DNA from: Acidaminococcus timonensis
GTDB taxonomy: Bacteria > Bacillota > Negativicutes > Acidaminococcales > Acidaminococcaceae
DNA: 64,000 bases
Reading direction: 5' to 3'
Assembly: GCF_900106585.1 (NCBI RefSeq)
Contig: NZ_FNWH01000005.1
Coordinates: forward strand, 187,962-251,961
In this document: positions 33,560 to 45,205 of the stretch, piece after piece
Numbering within the stretch: position 1 is the first letter of the stretch
Layout of the letters: every line of letters begins with the position of its first letter
Made by a program: the position numbers and the translations under genes
The notes under the pieces: generated by a model
What the model saw: only the letters and a program-made list of their open reading frames with translations
What the model was told of the DNA's origin: nothing
Databases searched by the model: none

Positions 33560-34630
33560 TTACGTAATGATATAGTTGCTTTTCTCATTGCCCAGAGGGA
33601 TCACCGCGTCCAGATCCAAATACAGGGTTTCTCCGTCAGCCCATTGATGATACGAACTGCCATGGGTGATCACCCGCAGTACCTGCGCTCCCACCTGGAT
33701 CCGGTAATCCACGGCATCCCCCATGTAGAACCGGTGTTTCACCTGGCCCTGGAGCATGCCTCCCGTCCTGGAAAGGGTGATGTTTTCCGGCCGCACGCCC
33801 AGTACAGCCTCGCCCTGGGGCAGCCCTGCCGTATTGGGGAAGGAAACCTGGGTCCCTTTTACGAAGATCCGGTCTCCTTTCACTTCTGCCGGCAGGAAGT
33901 TCACCAGTCCGATGAAATCGGCTACCATCTTGTTGGCCGGATGGGTGTATACATCATACGGTTTGCCCACCTGCTGGATCACTCCGGCGTTCATCACCAC
34001 GATCCGGTCGCTCATGGTCATGGCTTCCGACTGATCGTGGGTCACATAGATCACCGTAATGCCCAGCCGTTTCTGCAGGGAAGAAATCTCGAACCGCATG
34101 CTTTCCCGCAGTTTTGCATCCAGGTTGGAGAGAGGTTCATCCAAAAGCAGCAGTCCCGGCTGGGCGATCAGGGCCCGGGCCAGAGCCACCCGCTGCTGCT
34201 GACCACCGGAAAGCTGGCTGGGGTACCGCTCGCCATACCGGTCCAGGTGGACCATTTCCAGGGCTTCCTTCACTCGTCTGTCCCGTTCTTCCCGGGGCAC
34301 TTTCTGGATCTTCAGGGGATAGGCCACATTTTCTGCTACGGTCATATGCGGCCATACGGCGTAGGACTGGAATACCATCCCAATATTCCGTTTTTCCGGC
34401 GGCACGAACACATGGGATTCCGCACTGCTCACCACCTGGTCCCCCAGAAGGATATCCCCTTCCGTAGGCCGCTCGAATCCGGCAATCATGCGCAGGGTGG
34501 TTGATTTGCCGCAGCCGGAGGGCCCCAGGAAGGATACGAATTCTCCATCCTGGACTTCCAGGTTGAAATCTCCCACAGCCGTAACATTTCCAAACCGTTT
34601 ATACAAATGTTCCAATTTGACTTGTGACAC
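33560..34630 (-). CDS. ABC importer ATPase (FbpC/PotA-like)
   Basis: A 356-residue ATPase of the iron(III)/spermidine/phosphonate importer class. Walker A is GPSGCGKST near residue 36, signature LSGGQQQRVALARAL, Walker B LLLLDEPLSNLD and the H-loop THDQSEAM. A TOBE domain occupies the C-terminal third. Last gene of the garR-SBP-permease-ATPase run. It cannot by itself show the substrate. Confidence 0.92.
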   Translation of the reverse strand: MSQVKLEHLYKRFGNVTAVGDFNLEVQDGEFVSFLGPSGCGKSTTLRMIAGFERPTEGDILLGDQVVSSAESHVFVPPEKRNIGMVFQSYAVWPHMTVAENVAYPLKIQKVPREERDRRVKEALEMVHLDRYGERYPSQLSGGQQQRVALARALIAQPGLLLLDEPLSNLDAKLRESMRFEISSLQKRLGITVIYVTHDQSEAMTMSDRIVVMNAGVIQQVGKPYDVYTHPANKMVADFIGLVNFLPAEVKGDRIFVKGTQVSFPNTAGLPQGEAVLGVRPENITLSRTGGMLQGQVKHRFYMGDAVDYRIQVGAQVLRVITHGSSYHQWADGETLYLDLDAVIPLGNEKSNYIIT

Positions 34631-34645
34631 GATATTCCCTCCTCA

Positions 34646-36331
34646 TCAGATGGCAATGTTGCCCTTGGACACCTTGTTCAGGATCAGGTTCCCTACCATG
34701 ACGATCAGCAGGATGATCACGGACAGGACTGAGGCATTCTGGGTATCCGCATAGGTCTGCAGTTCATACAGCAGCACCCCGATGGTCTGGGTATCACTGC
34801 CATAGAGCAGGTTGGACATGGTCAGTTCGTAGAAGCTGGGCATGAAGATCAGGAACCAGCCGGCCACGATGGACGGTGCGATCAGCGGCATGATGATGTC
34901 CTTGCAGATCCGCAGCCAGTCCGCTCCGGCGTTGAGCCCGGCTTCCTCCAGGCTGCTGGAAATCTGGCTCAGAGAAGCCGCAATGGTCCGCACGCTCATG
35001 GTCATATACTTCACCAGGTAGCTGACGATCAGGATCCACATGGTGGAATACAGGTTCAGCCCGAAATTGCCGGAGAAGAAGATGATCAGGGCCAGGGCAA
35101 TGACCACGCTGGGGGTACTGCCTCCCACCATGACCAGGATATCCGGCAGAGACCGTCCCGGCACCTTCGTCTTCACGGACAGGTACGCCACGAACAGTGC
35201 CAGTAATGTACCGATGCAGGCCGAGATAAAGGCATAACCCAGAGACCGCCAGATGCAGTCCAGGTACTGGCTGTTCTCCAGCACCGGAATCCAGGCGTCG
35301 ATGCCGAAGTTATCCAGCCGGATTCCTTTGGACATGCTGACCATGAACGAGGTCATGATGATGGACCCCAGAGGCAGGATCACGGATAGGAAGGCATAAG
35401 CACCCACAAAGAACGTAGCCAGCCCCTTCCATTTGCCCAGTTCCACCAGTACCGGCCGGGTGCTCTTGCCGCTGATGGTGGTATAGTCCTTCCGGCCCAG
35501 CATCCAGCTCATGAAGAACAGCAGCCCGTTGGCCAGGAACATCAGGGAAACGGCCAGGGTGGTGGCATCCCGGATGCCCTTGTCATCTCCCATGTACACG
35601 AAGGAAACGATCCGGGTGGTCAGCACTTCGATATTCCCCGGCATCCCCACGATGGCCGGAATACCGAAACAGGAGCCGGCACCGATGAACACCAGGAGGC
35701 CACCGGCCAGAATGCTGGGCGCCATCAGAGGCAGCGTCACATCCCACAGGGCCTTCAGAGGGGAAGCCCCGGCAATCCGGGAAGCCTCTTCCAGGGTGGG
35801 ATCCATCTTTTCCATGGCCCGGGAAATGGTAATGAAGGCAAAGGGAGAATAGAATAAGGTCAGGACCCAGATCATCCCGCCCCGGGTATAGATGTTAAAG
35901 GGAGCCTGGGACAGGGAAAACAGGGTCTTGAGCAGCTGATTCAAATATCCCACATCCGGGTTCAGCAGCTGGGTCCAAGCAATGGCCCCCACATAGGGAG
36001 GGATCATATAGCTGGCCACCAGCAGGGTCCGGAATCTTTTCCGTCCCGGCAGGTCCGTACGGCCGATGAGCCAGGCCAGAGGAAAAGTGATCAGCACACT
36101 GAGGACCATGACCAGCAGGGAAATCTCCACCGTATTCCACAGGGCCTTCAGGTTCACTTTCTGACTGTACACCGCCGCATAATTGCTCAGGTCAAACGTC
36201 CCATTCACCATGACACTGTCATAAATCAGTACCGCCAGAGGCAGCACGATGAAATAGACCAGCGTCACCACGGATAGGGCTATGACCGCGAATTTACTGT
36301 CGATTCGAGGCAAGTTCCATTTTTTCACCAT
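34646..36331 (-). CDS. ABC importer permease, two fused domains (FbpB-like)
   Basis: A 561-residue permease made of two homologous halves, each with about six helices and an EAA loop: EEASRIAGASPLKALWDVTL in the first and EEAGLNAGADWLRICKDIIM in the second. This fused form is typical of FbpB-type iron(III) and of some 2-aminoethylphosphonate importers. An AAAGGAG site lies only three bases before the ATG, so the GTG codon right after it could be the real start. A hairpin between the binding protein gene and this gene probably lowers its expression. Confidence 0.9.
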   Translation of the reverse strand: MVKKWNLPRIDSKFAVIALSVVTLVYFIVLPLAVLIYDSVMVNGTFDLSNYAAVYSQKVNLKALWNTVEISLLVMVLSVLITFPLAWLIGRTDLPGRKRFRTLLVASYMIPPYVGAIAWTQLLNPDVGYLNQLLKTLFSLSQAPFNIYTRGGMIWVLTLFYSPFAFITISRAMEKMDPTLEEASRIAGASPLKALWDVTLPLMAPSILAGGLLVFIGAGSCFGIPAIVGMPGNIEVLTTRIVSFVYMGDDKGIRDATTLAVSLMFLANGLLFFMSWMLGRKDYTTISGKSTRPVLVELGKWKGLATFFVGAYAFLSVILPLGSIIMTSFMVSMSKGIRLDNFGIDAWIPVLENSQYLDCIWRSLGYAFISACIGTLLALFVAYLSVKTKVPGRSLPDILVMVGGSTPSVVIALALIIFFSGNFGLNLYSTMWILIVSYLVKYMTMSVRTIAASLSQISSSLEEAGLNAGADWLRICKDIIMPLIAPSIVAGWFLIFMPSFYELTMSNLLYGSDTQTIGVLLYELQTYADTQNASVLSVIILLIVMVGNLILNKVSKGNIAI

Positions 36332-36356
36332 AAACTCCTTTATGCCGGTCTGGCAG

Positions 36357-36393
36357 AAAAGGAGCCAGGGCTGGAATTCCAGTCCCTGACTCC
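36357..36393 (-). terminator. Attenuator hairpin between binding-protein and permease genes
   Basis: GGAGCCAGGG (36361-36370) and TCCCTGACTCC (36383-36393), with CTGGAATTCCAG between them, form a long near-perfect dyad. The minus strand then reads TTTT. Such hairpins often give more binding protein than permease from one transcript. Confidence 0.75.
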
Positions 36394-36440
36394 CTTCTCC
36401 TGCCAGGCAAAATGGGCATCACATGTCGGTCAAACGCAGG

Positions 36441-37487
36441 TTATTGATCCATGACTCTGGACCGGAATTCTTCTTTGATCTGGGATTCATTTTTCGTCAG
36501 TTTCTCCCAATCCACTTTCAGAGCCTTTTTCAGCAGATCTTTCAGGCTGTATTTAGCTCCCTTGGGTTTCTCTACGTCATCCCGCACCGAATACATCCAG
36601 CCGGCCGTCACAGCCGCCTGGCCTTCCTTGCTCAGCCACCAGTCGGTAAGAGCTTTGGCCCCTTCCGGATTCTTGGTGGACTTGAAGATACCGATCGGCG
36701 AAGAAATCAGGATGCAGCCCTCTTCCGGATAAACCACTTCCAGCGGTTCCTTCTTGGTCTGCTGCAGTTTCAGAATATTTTCTTCCAGGATGATGGCAGC
36801 CATGTATTCACCCGTGAGCAGTTTGTTCTGGATGGCGCTGTTACCTTCTTCCACCCGCAGGCCATTGGCTTTCAGGGCATCGAAGTAATCCCAGCCAAAT
36901 TTATCTGCCAGAGCCCCGACAGCTACATAGGCCGTCCCGGAAAGCAGCGGGTTGGGCATGGCGATCCGGCCCTTGTATTTGGGATTGGTCAGGTCTTTCC
37001 AGCTCTTGGGTACGTCTTCCGGTTTCAGCTTATCCTTGTTGTAGGCAATGATCATATTGCAGACCCGGACAGCGGCCCAGGCCCCGTCCTTATCCACTTC
37101 CATGATGTGGTGTTTCGTTTCCGGCGATTTATAGTTCAGCAGCAACCCCTTATCCTTCAGGTAGATATAATACGAAGGATCGGCTACCATCAGCACATCG
37201 TCGCTGATCTTGTTGGCTTTGACTTCCCCGGCAATCTTGGTCTTGATTTTTTCGGTCCCGCCCTGGAACCAGCTGACCTTCAAGTCAGGAAATGCCTTTT
37301 GGACTTTCGGTTTACACATGGAATTCACGATATCCGGATACATGGAAGTATAGACCATTACATTACCGGATACCCCTTTCTTGCCACCAGCTTCTTTCTT
37401 GTCCCCGCTGCCTCCGCAGCCGGCCAGGAGCAGTGAACCGCAGGCCAATAATGCTGCTGCCACTGCCAGCCATTTCTTTCTACCCAT
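36441..37487 (-). CDS. ABC importer substrate-binding lipoprotein
   Basis: A 348-residue solute-binding protein of the family that includes FbpA/IdiA/AfuA and phosphonate binders. The lipobox LLAGC puts the lipidated cysteine at residue 24. The mature part starts with a Gly/Lys-rich linker and then VMVYTSMYPDIVNSMCKPK, followed by typical two-lobe segments (VMADPSYYIY-like and GRIAMPNPLLSGTAYVAV). The tyrosine pair seen in iron binders is not obvious, so a non-iron ligand such as an organic acid or phosphonate is possible. Confidence 0.88.
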   Translation of the reverse strand: MGRKKWLAVAAALLACGSLLLAGCGGSGDKKEAGGKKGVSGNVMVYTSMYPDIVNSMCKPKVQKAFPDLKVSWFQGGTEKIKTKIAGEVKANKISDDVLMVADPSYYIYLKDKGLLLNYKSPETKHHIMEVDKDGAWAAVRVCNMIIAYNKDKLKPEDVPKSWKDLTNPKYKGRIAMPNPLLSGTAYVAVGALADKFGWDYFDALKANGLRVEEGNSAIQNKLLTGEYMAAIILEENILKLQQTKKEPLEVVYPEEGCILISSPIGIFKSTKNPEGAKALTDWWLSKEGQAAVTAGWMYSVRDDVEKPKGAKYSLKDLLKKALKVDWEKLTKNESQIKEEFRSRVMDQ

Positions 37488-37590
37488 ACAATCGCGTCCT
37501 TTCCTGATGATTTTCTCTGTCTCTCTTTTTTATCGATGCCCTGCCTGCAGGGATGAAACCAATCAGAATGCACAGCTTCCCTTGTGCGGT

Positions 37591-38466
37591 TTATTTTTTC
37601 TGGTAATACGTATACAGCGCCTGGGTACCCAGGTCCCCCTTGCCTTCTTTTTCCAGTTCCCGGTATTCCTTCAGGACCTGCTGCAGTACGGGCAGGTCCA
37701 GGCCCTTCTTTTCCGCCTCTTCTTCCGCCAGTCCCATGTCCTTGATGAAGTGCTTCAGGAAGAAGCCCGGAGCAAAATCTCCCTTGATCATCTTGGGCCC
37801 GAAGGCGTTCAGCTGGGCACTGCCGGCTGCGCCGGTGGATACAGCTTTTAATAGGGTTTCCAGATCCAGTCCGTTGGCTTTGGCGTAGTTCAGGGCTTCG
37901 CAGACCCCCGACATGGCACCGGCGATCATGATCTGGTTGGCCATCTTGGCGTGCTGGCCCATTCCGGCCCCGCCCATATAATTGATGTTGGTGCCCATGC
38001 CCCGGAAAACAGGCTGCAGGGCCTCGAAATCGGCTCTGTCACCGCCCACCAGGATGGACAGGGTCCCGTTCTTCGCACCGGTATCTCCGCCGGTCACAGG
38101 AGCATCCAGGACGTGGAAGCCCCGTTTCGTCCCTTCTGCATACAGCTTCTGGGCCAGGGTAGGGCTGGTGGTGGTCATATCGATCAGGATGGTCCCGGGG
38201 GCCGCACTTTCCAGCAGGGCGCCCGGTGCAAAATAGACCTGCTCCACATCTTTGGGGAAGCCCACAATGGTGATGATGCACTGGCAGGCTTTGGCCAGAT
38301 CGGCAATGGAAGGATGGATGGCCACTCCTTCTTCCTTCAGATCTTCCACCTTCTGAGGATGACGGGCATAACAATGCATGGTATACCCGGCCTTGCCCAG
38401 GTTCCGCAGCATGGATTTTCCCATGATGCCGGTACCGATGAATCCAATATCATGAATCTCCTGCAT
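37591..38466 (-). CDS. 3-hydroxyisobutyrate dehydrogenase family (GarR-like tartronate semialdehyde reductase)
   Basis: A 291-residue beta-hydroxyacid dehydrogenase. The Rossmann motif GFIGTGIMGKSM is at residues 8-19, the substrate segment DAPVTGGDTGAKNGTLSILV in the middle, and the catalytic lysine in GQHAKMANQI. Similar enzymes reduce tartronate semialdehyde (GarR/GlxR) or oxidise 3-hydroxyisobutyrate. First gene of the run with the ABC importer, hinting that the importer brings in a related hydroxy acid. AGAGGAG precedes the ATG. Confidence 0.88.
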   Translation of the reverse strand: MQEIHDIGFIGTGIMGKSMLRNLGKAGYTMHCYARHPQKVEDLKEEGVAIHPSIADLAKACQCIITIVGFPKDVEQVYFAPGALLESAAPGTILIDMTTTSPTLAQKLYAEGTKRGFHVLDAPVTGGDTGAKNGTLSILVGGDRADFEALQPVFRGMGTNINYMGGAGMGQHAKMANQIMIAGAMSGVCEALNYAKANGLDLETLLKAVSTGAAGSAQLNAFGPKMIKGDFAPGFFLKHFIKDMGLAEEEAEKKGLDLPVLQQVLKEYRELEKEGKGDLGTQALYTYYQKK

Positions 38467-38491
38467 AGGATCAACTCCTCTAAAAAATAAT

Positions 38492-38541
38492 AAAGTCCGA
38501 ATAAGTCTGAACTTTGCTAAAATTATTATAATTTATTTCCA
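38492..38541 (-). promoter_or_regulatory. Candidate garR-operon promoter and operator
   Basis: On the minus strand TATAAT lies near 38531-38526 with TTGCTT 18 bases ahead. Downstream of it, AAAGTCCGA (38492-38500) and TCTGAACTTT (38506-38515) form an imperfect dyad that may be an operator. Both are tentative. Confidence 0.4.
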
Positions 38542-38563
38542 TAGCCAAAAGCAATGGAAAATC

Positions 38564-38597
38564 AAAAAAAGACTGCCAAAATCAGCAGTCTTTTTTG
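38564..38597 (-). terminator. Terminator of the lipoprotein gene
   Basis: GACTGC and GCAGTC (38571-38576 and 38585-38590) with A7 and T6 runs on either side; on the minus strand it ends the lipoprotein gene. Confidence 0.8.
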
Positions 38598-38619
38598 TCA
38601 TGAGAAATGGACCACAACG

Positions 38620-39372
38620 TTACTTCGCATTGCTGGGTGTGATCTTCAACGTGTTGATGATCTGTGTCAGCCTGTGTTCGTCGGCGCTCCAGTACCTGTC
38701 ATCCGCCTTATTCCAAACCACCATCAGGGTATGGATCCGATCCCGGTTGAACAGCGTCCATCGTTCTGCATGGAACGTAATCAAATGCTGCCCGTTCTTC
38801 AGGACTTCCATATCAAAGGCCGTGTGGAGGTTCTCCACTCCGTTCACAATGGTACTCTTCATAGGCTGCCAGTTGGAAAACTTCAGACTGTACCCCTCCG
38901 GCAGCATTTTTCTGTATATCCCTTCCAGGCTCTTTTGGGTAATATTCCCAAAATCCTGGATCTCATTGCCCTTCAATCCCAGGTTCTGTCCGTATTTCGG
39001 CAATTTCTCCGGGCTGGCCATGGTCTTGAATTCCACCCATACCAGCTTTTCATCCGTATTCCAGGGAATGGGATCCAGCCTGCCGCTCTGGACGATGACA
39101 CAACCGGGTTTCTGCACAGTTTCCTGATCTGCCTTCAGCCATACCTTCAGCAGCGGATCCAGATCCGGTGCCTTCAGCAGTTCATCACGGGTTTCCTGGC
39201 TCTGGAGGACCATTTCCGGAGGTACGGCAAAGCTGGCCTGGTCTCCTGCCTTGATTTCCACCCAGCCCGGATAGGATGCCACCTGGATATTTTCTGCTTT
39301 ATTGGACTCCCTGCCGCAGCCAGCCATCAAAAAAGCCAGCAGACAGCAACACAGTACGATCTTCTTGAACAT
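38620..39372 (-). CDS. Lipoprotein of unknown function
   Basis: A 250-residue exported lipoprotein with signal peptide and lipobox LMAGC (Cys19). The mature part begins with a Pro/Glu-rich beta region (SYPGWVEIKAGDQASFAVPP) and later has WVEFKTMASPEKLPKYGQN and HAERWTLFNRDRIHTLMVVW. I do not recognise the family. The ATG at 39372 follows AAAGGCGGG; the in-frame upstream residues overlap the promoter. It is a single-gene unit between garR and the ribosomal operon. Confidence 0.8.
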   Translation of the reverse strand: MFKKIVLCCCLLAFLMAGCGRESNKAENIQVASYPGWVEIKAGDQASFAVPPEMVLQSQETRDELLKAPDLDPLLKVWLKADQETVQKPGCVIVQSGRLDPIPWNTDEKLVWVEFKTMASPEKLPKYGQNLGLKGNEIQDFGNITQKSLEGIYRKMLPEGYSLKFSNWQPMKSTIVNGVENLHTAFDMEVLKNGQHLITFHAERWTLFNRDRIHTLMVVWNKADDRYWSADEHRLTQIINTLKITPSNAK

Positions 39373-39402
39373 GATTTCCCGCCTTTCTCTCGTACGGGCA
39401 TA

Positions 39403-39411
39403 ATTATAGCA
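39403..39411 (-). promoter_or_regulatory. Lipoprotein gene promoter (extended -10)
   Basis: The minus strand reads TGCTATAAT (39411-39403), an extended -10 element without a good -35, directly after the rplQ terminator. Confidence 0.5.
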
Positions 39412-39419
39412 CAAACAAA

Positions 39420-39452
39420 AAAAGCCCGCACCGCCCTCCAGGCAGTACGGAC
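39420..39452 (-). terminator. Terminator of the ribosomal protein operon
   Basis: GCCCGCACCGCC (39424-39435) and GGCAGTACGGAC (39441-39452) form a 12-bp stem with three G-U pairs; the minus strand continues TTTTTTT. Confidence 0.85.
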
Positions 39453-39466
39453 TTCTTTCACGGAAC

Positions 39467-39805
39467 TCAGATCAGTTCCAGGATCGCCATTTCGGCAGCA
39501 TCGCCACGGCGGGGAGCCGTTTTGTAAATACGGGTATAACCGCCATTGCGGTCAGCGTATTTCGGAGCGATTACATCGAACAGCTTCTTCGTTGCATCTT
39601 CATCCACGAGGAATGCCAGGACCTGACGACGAGCGTTCAGATCGCCCTTCTTTGCCAGGGTGATCATCTTATCAGCCAGACCGCTGATTTCTTTGGCTTT
39701 CGTTTCGGTGGTTTCGATTCTCTCGTTTTTGAAGAAGGCGGTCAAGACGCTGCGGAACATAGCTTTCCGGTTGCTGGTGTTCCGGTTAAATTTTCTATAG
39801 GACAT
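39467..39805 (-). CDS. rplQ: 50S ribosomal protein L17
   Basis: A 112-residue ribosomal protein that sits near the exit tunnel of the large subunit. [16 protein letters not shown] at the N-terminus is diagnostic. Last gene of the alpha operon, 14 bases after rpoA, followed by a terminator. The length matches short bacterial L17. Confidence 0.97.
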   Translation of the reverse strand: MSYRKFNRNTSNRKAMFRSVLTAFFKNERIETTETKAKEISGLADKMITLAKKGDLNARRQVLAFLVDEDATKKLFDVIAPKYADRNGGYTRIYKTAPRRGDAAEMAILELI

Positions 39806-39819
39806 CTTTCGTCTTCCTC

Positions 39820-40791
39820 CTATTCTTCGTCAGAATTGCGCAGATGCAATCCCAACTCTTCGATCTTGTTCTTGACTTCTTCCAAGGATTTGCTGCCCAG
39901 GTTCCGGACGCAAATCAGCTCGTCTTCCGTCTTGTTGATGATATCTTCTACCGTATTGATGCCGGCCCGTCTCAAGCAGTTGTTGGAACGGACAGTCAGA
40001 TCCAGATCATCGATGGACATTTGCAGCACGGAAGACTTGTTGCCTTCATCGCTGGTCTTGTTGCCATCTTCATCCCCCTGGATGCGGGGCACGTTCGTGG
40101 TCTTGAACAGAGCCAGATACTTGATCAGGATTTCTGCTGCAGAAGTCACAGCTTCATCCGGCCCCAGGCTCCCATCAGTCCATACTTCCAGGGTCAGGCG
40201 ATCATAGTTGGTCACGTTGCCTACCCGGGTATCGGTTACACCGAATTTCACACGGGTAATGGGGGAGTAGATGGAGTCTACAGGAATGAAGCCGATGGGC
40301 TGATCCTTGCTCTTGTTCTTCTCGGCCTGTACGTAGCCACGGCCCACGTCAACGTAGATTTCCATGTTCAGGGTAGCGTTCTTATCCAGGGTTGCAATGT
40401 GCAATTCCGGATTCAGGACTTCCGTATCCTGATCGGTAATCACGTCGGCGCCAGTCACTTCGCCTTCGCCGGATTTTTTGATGTAGAACGTCTTGGGCTC
40501 AAAGGAGGTCTGGTCATCCAGGCCTACTTTGAAGCACAGGGCTTTAATGTTTAATACGATATCCGCAACGTCTTCTCTGACTCCCTCAATGGTAGAGAAC
40601 TCATGGAGAACACCATCGATTTTAATGCCCGTCACAGCCATGCCGGACAAGGAAGAAAGCAGTACACGACGCAGACTATTACCTAAAGTAATACCGTATC
40701 CACGTTCCAAAGGTTCCCAGACAAACTTGCCATAACGTCCATCAGGGGAAATTTCGTCGATAACCAGGCTAGGTTTTTCGATTTCCTTCAT
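39820..40791 (-). CDS. rpoA: RNA polymerase alpha subunit
   Basis: A 323-residue subunit that nucleates polymerase assembly. The N-terminal domain shows [18 protein letters not shown] and [17 protein letters not shown] charged linker (about residues 235-255) leads to the C-terminal domain with [19 protein letters not shown], which contacts UP elements and activators. GGAGG precedes the ATG. Confidence 0.98.
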   Translation of the reverse strand: MKEIEKPSLVIDEISPDGRYGKFVWEPLERGYGITLGNSLRRVLLSSLSGMAVTGIKIDGVLHEFSTIEGVREDVADIVLNIKALCFKVGLDDQTSFEPKTFYIKKSGEGEVTGADVITDQDTEVLNPELHIATLDKNATLNMEIYVDVGRGYVQAEKNKSKDQPIGFIPVDSIYSPITRVKFGVTDTRVGNVTNYDRLTLEVWTDGSLGPDEAVTSAAEILIKYLALFKTTNVPRIQGDEDGNKTSDEGNKSSVLQMSIDDLDLTVRSNNCLRRAGINTVEDIINKTEDELICVRNLGSKSLEEVKNKIEELGLHLRNSDEE

Positions 40792-40854
40792 GCGGAAGCC
40801 TCCTTTCGCGCATTACCACAATACGCGGTATAAAAACTGGAGAACAGTATCAAA

Positions 40855-41448
40855 TTACTTGGAGTACAATTCGACGATAGCCTGTTCTTCGATAGGAACG
40901 TCGATGTCTTCCCGAACCGGCAGACGATCAACCTTTCCGCTGAGGTTTTGAGCGTCTACAGAGATCCAGGCAGGAACGGAAGTCTTGCCCAGGACTTCAG
41001 CCATGCCCTTGAAGTAGGCAGAGCTGCGGCTGCTTTCCATAACGGATACTACATCCCCGGCTTTTACCAGAGCAGAAGGAATATCCAGACGTTTGCCGTT
41101 CACGGCAATATGCCCATGGGTCACCAGCTGACGAGCCTGACGACGGGTATGGGCCAGGCCCAGGCGATATACCACGTTGTCCAGTCTGCGTTCCAGCAGA
41201 ACCAGCAGGTTGGTACCAACGATACCTTCCATTTTCTTGGCTTTTTCATAGTAACCACGGAATTGTTTTTCCAGAACGCCGTAGATGAACTTGGCTTTTT
41301 GTTTTTCAGCCAGCTGCATCCCGTATTCGCTCTTCTTTTTGAACTGCCGTTTCGGCTGACGATGGGATTCTTTCATAACCCCAACGAAGGCCGGAGACAT
41401 ACCCAGGGATCTGCATCTTTTCAGAACAGGAGTCTTATCAATAGCCAT
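40855..41448 (-). CDS. rpsD: 30S ribosomal protein S4
   Basis: A 197-residue primary 16S-binding protein. The S4 RNA-binding domain [20 protein letters not shown] lies near residues 85-105. The N-terminal region has one cysteine, so the zinc knuckle found in some S4 forms is absent. Located between rpsK and rpoA as in the alpha operon. Confidence 0.97.
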   Translation of the reverse strand: MAIDKTPVLKRCRSLGMSPAFVGVMKESHRQPKRQFKKKSEYGMQLAEKQKAKFIYGVLEKQFRGYYEKAKKMEGIVGTNLLVLLERRLDNVVYRLGLAHTRRQARQLVTHGHIAVNGKRLDIPSALVKAGDVVSVMESSRSSAYFKGMAEVLGKTSVPAWISVDAQNLSGKVDRLPVREDIDVPIEEQAIVELYSK

Positions 41449-41466
41449 CTAGTCTTTCACCTCCAA

Positions 41467-41859
41467 TTATACTCTTCTGCGTTTCGGCGGACGGCAGCCA
41501 TTGTGAGGAATCGGAGTCACATCTTTGATGGATTCCACTTCCAGGCCTGCAGCCTGCAGAGCACGGATAGCAGCTTCACGGCCAGCACCAGGACCCTTCA
41601 CGTATACTTCGATGCGTTTCAGGCCATGTTCCATAGCAGCTTTGGCAGCCGTTTCAGCAGCCATCTGTGCGGCAAAAGGAGTGCTTTTCCGGGAACCACG
41701 GAAGCCCTGACCGCCGGCAGAGGCCCAGCTCAGGACAGCCCCGTTCAGATCGGAAATCGTCACGATCGTGTTATTAAAGGTGGAGCGGATATGTGCTACA
41801 CCAGCTTCAATGTTTTTGCTTACTTTCCGTTTGTTACGGACAACTTTTTTACCAGCCAC
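41467..41859 (-). CDS. rpsK: 30S ribosomal protein S11
   Basis: A 130-residue protein of the 30S platform. [20 protein letters not shown] and the C-terminal [12 protein letters not shown] are universal S11 blocks. Alpha operon, after rpsM. Confidence 0.98.
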   Translation of the reverse strand: MAGKKVVRNKRKVSKNIEAGVAHIRSTFNNTIVTISDLNGAVLSWASAGGQGFRGSRKSTPFAAQMAAETAAKAAMEHGLKRIEVYVKGPGAGREAAIRALQAAGLEVESIKDVTPIPHNGCRPPKRRRV

Positions 41860-41884
41860 TCGTCTAATCCCTCCTTAGACAAAC

Positions 41885-42250
41885 TTACTTCTTAGCGCCG
41901 GCCACTTTTTTCGGGCCTTTACGGGTACGAGCATTGTTTTTGGTGTTCTGACCGCGAACAGGCAGGCCTGCACGATGTCTACGACCACGATAGCAGCCGA
42001 TTTCCACCAGACGTTTGATGTTCAGGGATTCCTCACGACGGAGGTCACCTTCCACTTTATATTCATGATCCAGGATTTCACGCAGCTTGGCGATTTCAGC
42101 TTCCGTCAGATCCTTGACACGAGTATCAGGGTTGATCCCGGTTTTGCTCAGGATTTCCCGGGACAGAGTCAGACCGATACCATAAATGTACGGCAGAGCA
42201 TATTCGATACGTTTATCTCTAGGCAAATCTACACCGGCGATACGAGCCAT
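41885..42250 (-). CDS. rpsM: 30S ribosomal protein S13
   Basis: A 121-residue head protein of the 30S subunit, contacting the P-site tRNA and the large subunit. [19 protein letters not shown] and [16 protein letters not shown] are typical. It follows rpmJ closely. Confidence 0.98.
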   Translation of the reverse strand: MARIAGVDLPRDKRIEYALPYIYGIGLTLSREILSKTGINPDTRVKDLTEAEIAKLREILDHEYKVEGDLRREESLNIKRLVEIGCYRGRRHRAGLPVRGQNTKNNARTRKGPKKVAGAKK

Positions 42251-42263
42251 TCAAAGCACCTCC

Positions 42264-42377
42264 TTATCCTTGTCTTTGTTTATGTTTCGGGTTTTCGCAA
42301 ATGACCATAACACGGCCTTTGCGTTTGATAATCTTGCATTTGTCGCAAATGCGTTTTACAGACGGTCTTACTTTCAT
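42264..42377 (-). CDS. rpmJ: 50S ribosomal protein L36 (zinc-binding form)
   Basis: A 37-residue protein beginning [18 protein letters not shown]. Cys11, Cys14, Cys27 and His32 form the zinc-ribbon ligands of the C+ type. It lies between infA and rpsM, the standard position, and is easily missed because of its size. Confidence 0.97.
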   Translation of the reverse strand: MKVRPSVKRICDKCKIIKRKGRVMVICENPKHKQRQG

Positions 42378-42407
42378 GTTGCTTGAACCTCCTCTTGCCA
42401 AGTCCTC

Positions 42408-42626
42408 TTATTTGAACCGATACGTAATCCGGCCCCGGTTCAGGTCATAGGGCGTCAGCTCTACAGTCACCTTATCCCCAGGGAGGATCTTGATAAAGTT
42501 CATACGTATTTTCCCGGAAATGTGAGCCAGGATTTCGTGATCGTTTTCCAGTTTCACCCGGAACATAGCGTTGGGTAAAGATTCCAAGACAGTACCTTCT
42601 ACTTCGATCGCATCTTGTTTGGACAC
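42408..42626 (-). CDS. infA: Translation initiation factor IF-1
   Basis: A 72-residue S1/OB-fold protein that occupies the 30S A site during initiation. [19 protein letters not shown] and [12 protein letters not shown] are characteristic. It follows adk directly; the map gene usually found between them is absent. Confidence 0.98.
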   Translation of the reverse strand: MSKQDAIEVEGTVLESLPNAMFRVKLENDHEILAHISGKIRMNFIKILPGDKVTVELTPYDLNRGRITYRFK

Positions 42627-42638
42627 TTGAATGCCTCC

Positions 42639-44551
<1,913 letters not shown>

Positions 44552-44992
44552 TTAGATCACCTCTACCTTACCGCCGGCAGCTTCGATCTTGGATTGAGCC
44601 GTTTTGCTGAAGCCCATAGCTTTTACAGTGACCTTCTTGGTCAGTTCGCCATTCCCCAGGACACGGATACCGTCACGGATGTTTTTCACCAGGCCGGCTT
44701 CAATCAGGGATACAGGATCGATTACAGCACCGTCGTCAAAGCAGTTGAATACTTCCACGTTGATTTCAGTGTAATGTTTACCGAATTTATTGTAGAAACC
44801 GCGTTTCGGCAGACGCAGATACAACGGTTTTTGGCCGCCTTCGAATCCAGGCCGTTTCACCCCGCCGCTACGGGATTTCTGACCTTTTTGACCTTTGCCG
44901 GCCGTTTTACCCACACCGGAACCCAGGCCGCGGCCTACGCGGACGCGAGCTTTCTTGGAGCCGGCAGCGGGAGCCAATTCATGCAAATACAT
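44552..44992 (-). CDS. rplO: 50S ribosomal protein L15
   Basis: A 146-residue protein with a long basic glycine-rich N-terminal extension ([17 protein letters not shown]) that threads into 23S rRNA. Position between rpmD and secY is standard. Confidence 0.97.
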   Translation of the reverse strand: MYLHELAPAAGSKKARVRVGRGLGSGVGKTAGKGQKGQKSRSGGVKRPGFEGGQKPLYLRLPKRGFYNKFGKHYTEINVEVFNCFDDGAVIDPVSLIEAGLVKNIRDGIRVLGNGELTKKVTVKAMGFSKTAQSKIEAAGGKVEVI

Positions 44993-45007
44993 TTGCAGAC
45001 CTCCTTA

Positions 45008-45196
45008 TTACGCCTGAACGTCTTCTACTTTGACCATATGAGCCACTTTGTGGAGCATACCGCGCAGAGTAGGAGAATCTTCTTTGACAACGCTGGAACG
45101 GATCTTGGTCAATCCCAGAGCTTTCACAGTAGCGCGTTGGTCTTTGGGATACCCGATTAAGCTACGGGTCAGCGTGACTTTAACTTGTGCCATCAT
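45008..45196 (-). CDS. rpmD: 50S ribosomal protein L30
   Basis: A 62-residue protein, [20 protein letters not shown] near the start, normal for bacterial L30. Between rpsE and rplO in the spc operon. Confidence 0.97.
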   Translation of the reverse strand: MMAQVKVTLTRSLIGYPKDQRATVKALGLTKIRSSVVKEDSPTLRGMLHKVAHMVKVEDVQA

Positions 45197-45205
45197 GCTA
45201 CCTCC

